Below are positions 12,402 through 25,000 of a stretch of DNA of 64,000 nt, piece after piece. A model generated the notes under the pieces. It was not told the DNA's origin. It saw nothing but the letters and a program-made list of their open reading frames with translations, and did not search any database. The position numbers were made by a program, and so were the translations under genes. The stretch comes from Paulownia fortunei. Its lineage: Eukaryota > Streptophyta > Magnoliopsida > Lamiales > Paulowniaceae. The stretch is taken from assembly GCA_019321725.1 (NCBI GenBank), contig CM033107.1:26713445-26777444 (forward strand), read 5' to 3'. Numbering within the stretch: position 1 is the first letter of the stretch; each line of letters begins with the position of its first letter.

Positions 12402-15400
12402 TTATGTGGAAAGCTGGAACCTGCCACTAGGCTTTTTTCTTCTCCATCCCTGAAAAATTACAACAGTGCAAACAGCTTTGTGTTCACGAGAACTCAAATT
12501 ATGAATAAATATCAAAGAACTCAGTTGAGAAAACTTACAAAAGCTGCATAATATACAAATGTAAGCCCCGCTAAAATGATGAATGCAATTTGAAACACAT
12601 TGTACCTGGAACAACGAAAATAATCTTAGCACCACAACTTTGTGTTCCCAATTTTTTTTGAATAAGAATACAGTACAATGGTAACTGACTTGTACAAATA
12701 TTTGATTCCACGAAGAGATTGCAAGGTGTGACCAAATATTTCTTGAGCTGCAGTAGCTTGGGCGTAATACGCAAATGCAGTGGCACAGAACTGAATCACA
12801 CTGCACAATATCAATGAAAATAATCACTTCAAAAGTTCACCAGGAGCAGAAGTTCTGTACAAGCACAAGGTGTGAATGTTAAAAAGGAGATGCACTCGTA
12901 GTGCATAATAAATGAGTGAAGCAAATAGCATTAAATAAGTTTCTTATAATTCAGTAACAATCCTTACCAAACTTGATATATTACAACGCTGTAACAACAT
13001 TTACTAATTTGACAAACTATGGAAATTATAAAAATGTGGAATATTAGGTAAACAATTACACGATGGAAAATTGCTTAAATGGTAGAAGAATGTCAACAGA
13101 AACAATTATAAGCACATTAAAGTAATGAAGTATTGTTCTATATAGGTGTACACATACTAGCCTCAACTACATACCCTTTCAACAGTGCCAATCATTGCTG
13201 AAGCACCAAAATTCAAGACAGTTACCTGATTGAGCAAAGAAGAATGAGGCCCACATTGAAAAGAAATGAGTTCATAAGTGTAGCTCCCCATCTGTAAAGA
13301 AATTCAAATGTCAGGCAATAACATCAAATGCCCGACACCACGAAAAAAGAGAATCAAAACAAATCTTAAACAGAGAAAAAAGAAAAGAAAAGGAACCCAT
13401 AAAATATACTTACTTCATAGGATGGATCGTTATAAAAACCAATTTCAGGCCAAGCATCATTGCCCCAGCTATCACAGCAAGCAGAAGATAGAAGCAGAAG
13501 AATGCAAATGCTACAGTGCCCAGAAGACCTTGAAGTAGAAGGAACCAGTATCCCATTTAATAAATGCCTCAATTAGAAAAAAGAAAAAAAAGTAAAGATA
13601 GAAACCACAAACAGAAATTTCCAGGTTACCCCAAACGTCATCCAATTTGATGAAAATCTCATTAAGAAATGGAGAAAGAGGAGGGTCAATCAGCAAGTAT
13701 ATCACAATATGTGCAACCCAAGCCACTGAAACAATTAACCTGTTCAAGGAAATGAAACTTGTTTAACAACAATGTGTAAATCAGCCGAGCAAAACCACTA
13801 AGCATGAAAAGGCCAAAAACAGAGATCTGAATTGAGCATGACAATGATGGCAATTCATCAAAAAATAACCTAGCAATAATTTCTTCTTCCCACAATCCAA
13901 GTGTAGTCTGCCTCCACACAAATTTATGGAGCAAAATTGTGCACCAATTCAGCAGAATCAACAAATCACTTGCTTGCTTTCAATTTCCCCAATTTGGATT
14001 CCAACTTAAGTTTTATGGGATGACTGGATGGTGATCCATATCTAGCAACCACATTAGTTGCATCTTAGAAAGTGAAGTTAGTACTTTGTATGGAGGATAA
14101 TTGAGCAGTACTTACAAACTATAATCACCATACAAGGTTGAGAACAAGGAAAAACAAAAAGCATTTCAGAGCAAAGCCAAACATAGATGCAATGTAGCAG
14201 AAGCTCACAAGAATATAAGAGACGCAGCTTCTTCATAAGTATTCCTAGTAACGAAATGAACCAGAAATTGAGTATAGTCCAAGGTATAAGTCAAAGAATA
14301 TCTTCAGGAGGACACGGGATACTATACTAAGATGGCCCAACACAGCCAGGTCAGAGTTTTTATTAAATTATTTTGTTGTGCTGTTTTTAGAAGGGTAATA
14401 TCTCTATTTTCAACAGTCTAAATGACTTTCTATGATCAATAAACTAAAGAGTTTAATTTGAGAAAAAGAAGTCAAAAGAAGACAACCCAAGTTTTAGATA
14501 TAGCACATAATAAAAAGCATGCAATGCGAGCTATAGCACATAATAAAAAGCCACCGCAAGGTGAAAAAAAGAGTTGGTGATCGTTTTAGTTTTTGTTCCA
14601 AAAGAACAATTGCATTCAGACTAAAGGAGTTGATAATCTGGAGCTAAATGCGGAAGTTTTATGGCCCAAACGCACATCCTCTTTTCCCAAAGCCTTAAGC
14701 AAACAAGCAATTGCTTCAAAATGGGTGATGAAGCAAATGGACTTAGAACTAGATAATACACCTCAACATGTAAACAATTTCAAACGTGAGAAGGGCATAG
14801 TCAAAAACTAACTAGTATTTCCAATTCCATGGCAACATGCCATATAGTAGCATTAAATTTTTTGTAAGACCATAATAAGCTATTTTTTAAAAAGTCGGTT
14901 CTATTCTATATATCAAACAATGATCTGATACAAGACCACCACTGGCTCAGCGCATGCAGTAAGAAAAGTGGGAACACATCAAAAGCAGACATTTGGAGGT
15001 ACCCTCTCAGTAATCTTTTTATTTCCCAGATAACTATTCACATTCTAGGTCAACCAATGGTTCAAAGAAACTATAACTGGAATTTCAAGCATGCACTGCA
15101 AAGACCCAATGCACTTGTAAGAACATACCCTAGAACCCCAAGTACCAATTTGGCAAGGTAGCCGAGAACAGTCATAGCCCAAGAAGCTTCAGCCTGCATA
15201 AATTTGGCAACATCATCATTAGTTTATTTTTGTATTTGCTTCCTTTTCCTAGTCTTTATAGGGCTGGGAGAAGGTGGAGGATTAGAATCTATCACTAGCA
15301 TAGAAAAGATGAATTGGAATAGACATTAATTTTTCTCCTCATATATCACCTTTTCGCCTTGAGGATACATCTCTTCCAAAGCCTTCACGTCTTCTTCTAA

Positions 15401-17956
15401 AAGAAGCACCTCCTGCAAGTCAAAAAACAGTTGTATGAATAATTTTTGGGTGGTAAACAAATCCAACAAGTGATGCACCGATCTGGATTACTAAAACAAA
15501 AGCAAAAAGCAAGATGGGAGAAGAAGAACAAAGTGAAGAAGGCACCAAATCAAATCAAATCATTGTTAAAAGCACCTAGGAACTACGAAATCACACGTTT
15601 AATATACAAAGAAGCAAGGATAAGACAGCTAACCTTTTCTACACTTTTCACATTTTTGCGCCATTTTCTTCCCTTATTGCCACTCCTTTCTTCCTGGTGA
15701 AGTGCATCAGCTGCTTTTTTAAGTTCTCTTGCTTTTTTTGCGAGTTCAGTTGCTTCCTGCAGGAGATGAAAATCAAGCCTCACTTGCAAATTGTACTTGC
15801 AGACTCCAATTGTTAACGTCGCAAGAAAAAAAAAAAGACGACACAACGTGACAAAAATACCTTGATATACTGTGAGCGTGTGATAACAGCCTTTGGGCGC
15901 CGGATAAATGAAAATATGAGTCCCAGTGGAAGGCAAGCAATGCCAACACCACCAAAAATCTGGAGATAGCAGCAAGAAAAAATCTTGAGCAGAAATTATT
16001 AATATGAAAGTGACAAAGCAATATATTTCAAGGAAAGAAAGCTCAAACAAATACAGCAAACAATGTTTCATGTCCTCATCTACCATAATCAGTTTAATTT
16101 AACGACTGCTCATTCAACAAGACATAGGAAACTTAGATACTAGTATCAAACAAGTGTGCCTCTGCATGCAGTTTGGTACAGCTGAATAGATGTTGACAGA
16201 CATACTTTGCAAGATATCTAAGCACGCATTTAAGTGAGATGAGAAAATCTCATATCAAAGATCAGAAACAGATTGCACATGTAACCGCAAGAGGAAATCA
16301 TGAAACATTCCCATCATTTTCATTAAGACTTTTGATGTCAGATATTTGCAAGGTGGGATATACGGTGAAAAGCACAGATCCAACAATTGTAGCAAGTGCA
16401 ACAACATATTCTGGGAAGGTAGCGCGCATTGTCCAAGTTGTCTCAGATGATGCACTGGCGGAGTATGCAGAGCACTGAATATATATATATAAAAAAAAAA
16501 TGTGATTTAGCATAATATTCAGGAAGCAAAACCAACTAGTAATTTAAATATTTAATATGTTCCCTAACCTGTCTTGCTCCACTCCCAATACATTGTTGAC
16601 TGTTGGAGAAGTCCCATGACGATGGGAAGGACGTAGTGGATGAGGATAGATGCCTAACAGTGAAATCCACCTTTCCCACAAGCCCTAGGACATAGACAAT
16701 CAAAAAGTTATACAAAAGTGGGCCCTATTTGAAGTTTCTCAATCAACTTTTATTCCCAAAACCCTTCCTAGTTTTAAAACCGCAGAAAAAAGGACCTTGA
16801 TTAGAAAAAGCTTAATTGCACTGATTGCACAAAGTTATGTAGAAATACCAGTCCATCTGAACACCAGCAACTTAATTCCATGCCACAGAAAGATAGACAC
16901 CATATTTAGCAGTGAAATCAATTCCTCTAGTGAACATATTGAATTATCAGGAATTATCCAAAAATCATAAAGGTTGTATCATACAATTACCCTGATTAAA
17001 AATGAAAACAATTACAAGTCATAAATCACAATGCAAGCACAACATCGTCATTCGTCACGGATATATGAACTGATAAGAATGAAACTTTGAATTGATCAAA
17101 TGAATTTAGACAATAATGTGTGAGCAACAGACTTGGTCGATCATGTGCTCGCATGGCACAATGAGTTCAATATCAGGTGAAAACCAACAATAATGATAGC
17201 CACACCGAAATGATTACCATGACATCAGCCTGCTTGAGATTCACTAAATAACTTAACCATCTCGCAAGAACAGAGCTATTGGACTTAAAGAAGGTGACGC
17301 TTCCCAATTAGAACTAAGCAACTTAGGTAATTCAAAGCTCACCTTTCACATTTTACACACTATTTCAAAACCCAGAAAATCAAATGACCAAAGTCTTATG
17401 GAGAACTTACCATATAAAATTCCAAGAACGAGCGCACAAACAACAGCTGTCACAATCACCCAAAGCAATGCACTTTTCATTCTCTTCCACACACTCCTGA
17501 AAACTCAAAAACAACAACAAACAGCCACAATCATTTAGAAATATCATTGAAAAACCAATTAAATATCGTTAACGAAAATGAAAAATTATGAATGAGAAAC
17601 CCTAACTTGTCTTGGTCTCCTTCGTAATAAAACATGGCGAACGGAATGACAAAGAAAACAAGAATTGCATCCACAATGTAAATAGCGAGCCACAAATCCT
17701 TCATTGGCAGCGTGAGGTTGCACGCGCCGTTATAAATCGCGTTGCGACAGGCCTGCCGATTGGCCACGTCTGCTGGAAGCATTAAAATAGAAATGGCGGC
17801 GATGGAGAGTCCCAAAACGACGACGAATTTGGGAAAGTAGGCCTGGTTGGCATCGTCGGGATGCTGGTAATTGACGAGGAGGTACACGTTGAATATGAAC
17901 ACAAGCACGCAGACGATTATCGCTACGATCACTAGGGCTAAATTGAAATCCCCCAT
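12402..17956 (-). CDS. LMBR1/LIMR-family multi-pass membrane protein
   Basis: Fourteen exons join to 509 residues: 17956-17607, 17496-17411, 16684-16569, 16474-16364, 15959-15861, 15756-15634, 15412-15350, 15193-15129, 13739-13630, 13528-13414, 13291-13226, 12800-12690, 12605-12539 and 12449-12402. As I recall it, the Arabidopsis LIMR protein At5g01460 has the same length. MGDFNLALVIVAIIVCVLVF opens with a first membrane helix, and several more follow (for example AISILMLP, LWLAIYIVDAILVFFVIPFA, WVIVTAVVCALVLGILY, IFGGVGIACLPLGLIFSFI and the C-terminal helices). A charged, helical soluble loop (EATELAKKARELKKAADALH to LEEMYPQGEK) lies in the middle. The C-terminus GWRRKKPSGRFQLST is family-typical. 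The plant protein's role is not well defined; LMBR1-type proteins in animals act as lipocalin-receptor-like or lysosomal membrane proteins. Confidence 0.93.
14499..14551. repeat. 33-bp-period short tandem duplication in intron
   Basis: TATAGCACATAATAAAAAGC occurs twice without mismatch, at 14499-14518 and 14532-14551, inside the 1.4-kb intron 8 of the LMBR1-like gene. The sequence between the copies is not shared in full. Confidence 0.8.
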
Positions 17957-18200
17957 TTCTGGTGGGGTTGAAGATGAGGGAGCAGCTAGCGATTCGAATC
18001 AATGTGAATTTTCTTCTAGGGTTCGATTGTTTCAATCGGATTTAGTTCTTGTAGATCTGATTTTGCAGAAGGGGGGAGAGAGAGAGAGAGAGAGGAGGCA
18101 GGTTAGCTCCGGTGACGGTTTGACGAGAGAAGGTGGGGTGAACAGGCTGGGGCCTGACGCGTGATGAAAAATTTACCGTATTGGCCTTGGCAATTTGAAT
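17957..18200 (-). promoter_or_regulatory. 5' UTR/promoter-proximal region of LMBR1-like gene
   Basis: This directly precedes the ATG on the minus strand. It contains a (GA)n tract at about 18075-18095, which is CT-rich on the coding strand. CT-rich leaders are common near plant transcription starts. No TATA box is assigned. Confidence 0.45.
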
Positions 18201-20074
18201 TTCAGTCTCCCAGCTTTATAATTTTGTAGATTAATTTTTATTATTGTAGGTTGTGCTATTGCTATTGCTATTTGCTAATGCTGATGATGTGCTGGAAATC
18301 GTAATCATTTATTCAGTTGGCTTTGTGATTAATGACTGTTTGCCCCTCCAACTTTTGGATTGATTGCAAAAAAAAATAAAAAATGAATTAAATAAGCGAT
18401 AGACAATGTGGTTGTCAAATTATATTATAGTTATACATATATAATAGGAACATTTGGGAGATGTTATTTGCAAAGTAATTAGTATAGTTCTTAAGTTTGT
18501 CATTATCGCATTTCAATATCCAGTCATTTTTTATAAATCAATTGAATAAATTGATGATCCGAAAATAATTGCTACTCGTCTTTGGTAAAATTTTGATAAG
18601 TACATTCGTTGTGAAAATCCTTTCTTCACCAAATATATATCGCAAGTGTGTTTAATTTTAGGAAACAAACCCATAGCTCTAACGTCGAGGTTAAGGTACA
18701 GGAGCAACCACTATTTTTGAACCAAGAAACAAAAACACAATTCTTTAATAAAACTCAAGTCGACTTTGCCAACATAAAGATAATCATTGGCGATTTTACA
18801 TTTATATCCACTTATTGTTCCATTTTACTTAACATTTATTATGCACATATTGTTTTATTATAACAATGAGAATCAATATGAATTTTGATAGCACAAAAGA
18901 AAAGGACATGGCCACTGGGTTAATTTGAGTACTCAAGAATCAAACTTAGTTCTATACAATAATAATAACTAGTATGACGTTGATCCAGGTTTTTGAAAGC
19001 CAAATAATAATAACTCTTTGTTAGATTTGAAAATTTAAACATAATATTATTAATTGACTATTTATTGTAGTTTAAGAAATATTTGCTTATTCAATTCCAG
19101 GATAAAACTTGAATAATTTGAAAGCAAATAGGGCCGAATATTAGAAAATACAATTATCTTTCCAAAATGATATTGGTTTTATATCAGTCTTTGTTGGTTT
19201 TTGGAGCATTTTAATATTAAAAGTTATATTTTTTTTGGCTTCACATATTATCTCAATTGATAAAAAGATAAAAAAAGATATTATAAAGCGGTTAGTAGTG
19301 TCAATGGAAAGTTATATTCATTATTTTTGGATTTTTTTTTTTAATGTAAGATACCCACTATTTATCTTATTATTATTTTACTAAGGCCACATTCAACTAC
19401 AAATTATAGTTTAACACAATTTTTGCATAAAATTGGTGCAACTTTTACACAAAATTTAAAATTTATTTACTTCAAATTTTACTATTATATGAATATTCCA
19501 TATATGTTTCTTATTATTTCATTTACAATAGTTATTTTATTTCATCTAATATCTAAATTAAGACTCAAAGTATTATTGTTGAACCAGATTAAATATCTTT
19601 AAAGAGAGCAAGATATTGGCATTTAAGATTTTTGTTTATTTTTTCAACTACAAATTGTACCATCACAAATTTTTTTGAATAAATCATGGACAATACTAGC
19701 ATTATTTTTCAACCATTATTCACGAAAAATATACAGTTATATTGCAGTAATCAATAGTGATGATTAAACGAAAAATTATTGAGACAATAAAAGTTTGAGA
19801 CCTGAAAAATATCTAATATTTTTAAATAATTTCCCAGTACTAATTCATAATTCGTGAGAATATGAAACAAACTAGTCATCACCTACAAATTTTAATTTGA
19901 TTGGACTTCATAAGAGGGTTTATATGGAAATTTGCCAGATTGGATCCAATGCCACACTATCGAGACGGACATGGCTACAGCCTGTCATCAAGCGGCTTCC
20001 GCGTGTTAAGACAGACGGCAGTTATGTACTGATTGCCGCATTGAATCATTATCCACCCTAAATTCTTTACATTC
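18201..20074. other. Intergenic, AT-rich, nothing recognised
   Basis: AT-rich sequence with short A and T runs. The phrase TTCAACTACAAATT recurs (near 19391 and 19645) but no element boundary can be drawn. No gene or RNA was recognised. Confidence 0.5.
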
Positions 20075-20392
20075 GTGAAACCATGCCCCAGGTTATCAAT
20101 TCTTCTTCAGAAAGTTCATCCTTTCGTATTCAGAATGGAACAAGAAGAGCAGGCATCGGGGGGAGGAGAATATTCCGGTGATGTTCTGGATTGGCATCGG
20201 GGGAGAATTTTGAAGAGTCCTCGTGCGTTGCCGGTTCCTCATCGGATTCCGGAATATTCCGGTAACTCTTCTCATAGTGCGCTTAATGGCGAAAGAAAAC
20301 AATGGTTAAAAGTTGAATTTGTTCCCTATCACCAATTTATTGAGCTGTTATTGTGCATAGAGAGCATTAGTTTTGGGATAAGTTCTATTTAA
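20075..20392 (+). CDS. Orphan ORF, possible first exon of an unknown gene
   Basis: An open frame of 105 codons. The part from the internal Met (about codon 21), MEQEEQASGGGEYSGDVLDW onward, is more GC-rich than its surroundings and has a polar, gene-like composition to about GERKQW; the last third is AT-rich and repeated downstream. A possible donor lies after AACAATG (GTTAAAAG, about 20305), which would make the first part an exon. I found no later exon to join to it and I do not recognise the protein. It may be non-coding. Confidence 0.22.
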   Translation: MKPCPRLSILLQKVHPFVFRMEQEEQASGGGEYSGDVLDWHRGRILKSPRALPVPHRIPEYSGNSSHSALNGERKQWLKVEFVPYHQFIELLLCIESISFGISSI

Positions 20393-20400
20393 ATTCATTT
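20300..20400. repeat. Local direct repeat, copy 1
   Basis: The block TTAAAAGTTGAATTTGT ... CAATTT ... GCTGTTATTGTGCAT ... GTTTATC-type end recurs in diverged form at about 20655-20755. Shorter echoes of TTAAAAGTTGAA lie near 20487 and 20550. Confidence 0.6.
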
Positions 20401-20654
20401 ATCATGGTACAGAAGCATTAGTTTTGCAGGCCATTGTAGGATTGGACCCAATCTATTTGCATGACAGCTAGGTGTTAGGGCGGATGTTACAAGTTGAATT
20501 TATCCCTTTGCATAACACACCTTTGCGTGACGCACTAGTTGAATTTGTCCCAAATGTTAAAAGTTGAAGGCAGGTGATAGAAGCTAAAGTTTTAGATGCT
20601 GAATTTGTCACACACCCTCAATTTGCTGAAGGCGGGTGTTAGAATATGTCCCGA

Positions 20655-20755
20655 ATGTTAGAAATTGAATTCGTCCAATTTGCTGGGCTGTTATTGTGCA
20701 TTCCACTCCTATCGTGCTAGTTTTTGGTTGAGTCCTACCCAATTTTGTTTATCAC
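20655..20755. repeat. Local direct repeat, copy 2
   Basis: Diverged partner of 20300-20400. It shares TTGAATT.GTCC, CAATTTGCTGGGCTGTTATT and a following GTTTTTGG...TTTATC segment, in the same orientation about 350 bp away. Confidence 0.6.
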
Positions 20756-21512
20756 CTCGGTGATTGGAGTTTTGAAGATGATGCTTGGTCTTCTGTTGTT
20801 TTTTCATTACGTTTTGGTTTTCTGGTAAGCTTCTTGCATTTTGGTACATTTCTTTTATGGTTTATTTGATAAGGTTTTACGTGGGTTTATAAAAGAATAT
20901 ATATATTAAATGTATGTCATGTGGGAACAAGAATGAGCTTAACTAAGATTTCAGTTGGAAAAGGAGCAAACCGTAAAACTGTTCAAGGAAATGCGTAATA
21001 ATTTTACTTGTCAACTGATGATCATATTGGCAGAAAGATATTTGGAGGGAATGCAACTGAAAGAAATTCAGACTTTGGAGTTATCAAATTTTTCTGCAAT
21101 TGGGATTTATTGGTTTTTGGAATTAGTGATCTAAAATTTGGAAATTTTTATTTTCTGAATTCCAAAATACCGTTGGAGTTGGATATTTACTCAAATTCTA
21201 GATTTGTACTTAGTCATTGTTTCCGAATTCCAAAATGCACCCGCAGTTGGGAATTTGTTTCATTTGTGGACTTTTAATTAGTTGTCAAAGTTGGGAATTT
21301 GTTGGTGAAATATCTTTGTCAATTTTTACTTTCATTCAGTTATATTTTGTGCATAGCCTACTATTTGGGGAGTAAGAAATTAAAGTAAGAAATTATGTAT
21401 ATTTGTTCTGTTTTGATTCAGTAGATGACTCTGATATTTAAGTTGTACACATCTGAAACTTTGGGTGTGGACCTAACTCAACAATATTGGTAAAGGGCAA
21501 CCAATTATTTGT
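20756..21512. other. Intergenic, no gene seen
   Basis: AT-rich. The open frame at 21008-21277 contains repeated AATTCCAAA/TTGGAATT phrases and no recognisable domain. Confidence 0.5.
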
Positions 21513-21520
21513 GTAGTCTA
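21513..21520. repeat. Target-site duplication, left
   Basis: GTAGTCTA immediately left of the hAT-type element, identical to 22000-22007. Confidence 0.85.
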
Positions 21521-21999
21521 TAGAGGTGTACACAATTCGGTTAACCGGTCGAACCGAACCGGAACCGAACCGAAACCGAACCACAATTTTTGGTTTGGTT
21601 TTTGGTTTTTTTTTTTTTAATTTTCGGTTTTCGGTTTGGTTTCGTTTTTTTTTTTTTAAATTCGGTTAACCAAACCGAATCAAAAACCGAATTAATATTT
21701 TTATATATTATTTTTATATTATATTTTATACTATTTTTTATTTTAAAATTTATATTTTTATATTTATTATTTATTTTTATACTTTTTTATGTTTTTCTCA
21801 CTCATAATAAATAAAAAATATATTTATAATAATATTATTTATTTTTAAAAAAATTCGGTTAACCGAAAATCGAACCGAAAAACCGAAAAAAAATTTGGTT
21901 AAAACCAAACCGAATTAATTAATTTGGTTTGGTTTTCGGTTTTTAATTTTGATGAACCGAAATTTTGGTCGGTTCAGTCGAACTGAATGAACAACCCTA
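21521..21999. mobile_element. Non-autonomous hAT-type element (MITE), 479 bp
   Basis: The ends are imperfect inverted repeats: TAGAGGTGTACACAATTCGG on the left and, on the opposite strand, TAGGGTTGTTCATTCAGTTC on the right. It is flanked by a perfect 8-bp duplication, GTAGTCTA, the length typical of hAT transposons. The body is made of GAACCGAACCGAA and TTTGGTTTGGTTTTCGGTTT blocks on both strands, with an AT-rich centre, so it can fold on itself. There is no transposase. It is related in sequence to 34054-34889. Confidence 0.82.
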
Positions 22000-22007
22000 G
22001 TAGTCTA
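22000..22007. repeat. Target-site duplication, right
   Basis: GTAGTCTA, identical to 21513-21520. Confidence 0.85.
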
Positions 22008-25000
22008 TAAAGGTATTATGATCATGGTAGCACATTTACTTTGTTAACTTTTGGGGTGTCTTTACACTTGTTGAAACAATGTTCTAAGAATGCTATTCTA
22101 AGTTATTCATAGCTTGTAGCAGGTGGTGGAACTCGGTGCTCAACTATAGAGCTAATGATGTATGGATTTTATACAAGTCCAGGTGACTTTTCATACTCTG
22201 ATTTTATACTGAACTTGATTTTAAATTATTTGTTCTGTTTCTGGATAAGTAAATGTACAATTTGGTTTCGACTAATGTAGGTTAATTCTTCATCTTTTCA
22301 TCTTCCTTACATCACAAGAATGGATATATTATATGAATCAGGATCTCAAATAAACATATCATAGAGCTTGAACTCCCGAATTTCATCCTCTCTTGTTTCT
22401 GTAATTACTCAAGGTAAATTATAGTTTCTCAGACACATGTTGTTTTGATTCTTGGTAAAAATAAGATGCATTCTTTGCAATTGTTGGAAAAATGAAGGGA
22501 CGCATTCAGGAGGGACATGCAAAAATGCTCATGGCTGTGGATAGAAATTATAGTAGGCAGCATAGTAGAATGTTTGACGGGCATAAGGTTGTAGCATATT
22601 CAAGCTTAGCTTATTATTTGTCTTATTACATAAACTAAATGCTTGAGGATCTTTTGATTCTTGTGTTATTTTCTACATTTCCATATGTGAACTTTATATT
22701 GCTATGCCTGCTTTTGATGCTCGTAGGGATTGGTTCTTCCTTCTGTGTGGACATTGTATGGCTTGTTTTGAATAAACAATATAAAGTCTATCTGTCTCCA
22801 CTCTTGCATCCTATGTTGCAGTTAATACTACTTCCTTAGCATTTGGAATCTTAATTACTAAGATGACTGGAAAACCTTTTCTCCCAGTTGTTCTAAATAT
22901 GGTATTGTAAAATGAATATGCCACAGAACGCACTCCTGGTTATTAAAATTGTCTTAGGACTCTAATTTAGACATCTTCATGGGCATTGAGGGGAAATGAT
23001 TTGCATTGATCTTCAACTCCCTTCCTCTCACTGTTGTTTTCCTGTCACTAGTTGGATTCAAGTTAGTACTCTGTGAACTAATTCAGGCATAAGCCGTCTC
23101 CTTGAACTTAACTCACTGATAATAGAATAAGGTGTGAAAGAACTAGACATTTGGTTCTGAGATTATTGTTTACATTAAATCACTTTTGCTTGACTTCACT
23201 TTCATTTTATATTTTACAAGCCACTCCAATTGGGACAGAGGTGCATAACAAGACAAGCAAGAGTGAACATTCATTTTTGATACTAGGAATGTTTAAACAA
23301 GCTGGGACTTTCCATGAGCATTGGCTAATTCCAATAACCTTTTAAATCTGTGGGAAGCCTACTTATGGTGAGTAATTTGAATAGTCTCTTCGCTAGCCTT
23401 TTCAATTATGCTGAAGCATTTGGCTGGATTTTGGCTTCTACCAATTGCTCCAAACAAGTGCTGTAGGAGCTAATACTAGTTCAAAATTACATTACGCATA
23501 CTTTAACCTGAACTTGGCGGGATAGTGGAGGCTTCTGGAACTTGCACAATTTGTTGTCGAAACACAAAAAAGGCGAGGAAAATATGCACTGTTTGAAAAG
23601 CACAGAAGTTTCTTGCCTTGTCACTACATGGTTAGTATTTCTTACTGTACATTTACTTGTATTTTCTGTTTTTCTTCCATTGAGTGGCAATTTTTGGAAA
23701 TTATTGTATAGGACACCAAAATTCGTGAAAGTAGAATTGTAAAAAGTTTCTCCTTTTTCCCGTCAGGGCCTTCTGCCTGTCTTGGTACTTTTTGTGATGG
23801 AAATACCAAGACAAATGTGAGATAGTGTTTGTAAATGAACCAATTGTTGTTGCAAAAGCATATTTAAATATTAGGGTTCTGATCCAGTGACAAAATGATC
23901 TTGATGTATGTACGCTGAAACATTTTCACAGTTCAAGTTTGATTTTTGCGTTGGTTGGATTTCAGGAACGAGAATTGGATCTTTTACCTTCTTGCCACCT
24001 ACCAAAATCTGAATTGAGATTATAATTGTAAGCAGATAAACATGAACAGCAGACCATCTCAAGGAAGGTGGTGATACCCTGACTATATTGAGAAGCGGTA
24101 ATAACTATTTGTGGACTCAAACGACCCAGGAGTTGAGGTTTCCTGCAGTTGGTTTTATGGGTGTTGGACATCATTATAGATCAACTTCTCAGACATGCAA
24201 CTTGGCAGATATGGAGACGCATTTTCATATCAACAGTAAGTTGCAATAATATTCCATTAGGTGCTCCAGCATTCTGATGAATTTGGCAAAATATCTGGAT
24301 ATTATTGCAATTCAGATGGTAGGGCACGTGATTCTTAAGAACAGCAAAAGAAATATCTGCATGCTGTGAAGATAATTTATAATTATTAGAATTACGAAAT
24401 ATCCAAATTAATCTATTAATAAGAAAGAACATATGTTTATAACTGAAAAATTGTCTGGGAAATGGGAAAAAGTTAGTATTTACTTTGAAAGGAAAATGTG
24501 GTTGCGGTTAAATGTTTGGATATGCATCATCTGTTTGAAAATCACTAATCTTGTGGAAATAGAAACTGTTGACATGGCGAACTGTTTTTTCTTTTAAGAA
24601 ATTTATTTTGCAAACAGACCATTGATAACTTATAAGGAAATATCAATTTTGTTATGAACACCTTTTAGAGGGAAGTGTGGAGAGATTGGGGGGGGGGCAA
24701 GTAACTGCATTTACGCTCCGCTTTCACCTTTCTTGATTGTGAATGATCTGGTAGTCGCAGACAGTTTTGGGAGGTTTTCCTCCTTAATGAATAGGTGGCC
24801 TGCTGTTTACATTTGATTTCAACATACTTTAGGACTAGACTTTGACTTGACATTGTTCTGATCAAATTCCTATTGAGACTTGAAAAGTTATGTTTCAGCA
24901 CTTGTACCTGGCTGTCTTGAGTCTCTGACTCTCAATAGCCAACACTTAATTGCAAATTTTTCCAGATATTTCTGTGGCGATCAAATTGTGAGAAGGAAAT

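Noticed and set aside
17730..18164. Open frames antisense to or overlapping LMBR1 exon 1
   Set aside because: Shadows of the real exon in another frame and of the GA-rich leader.
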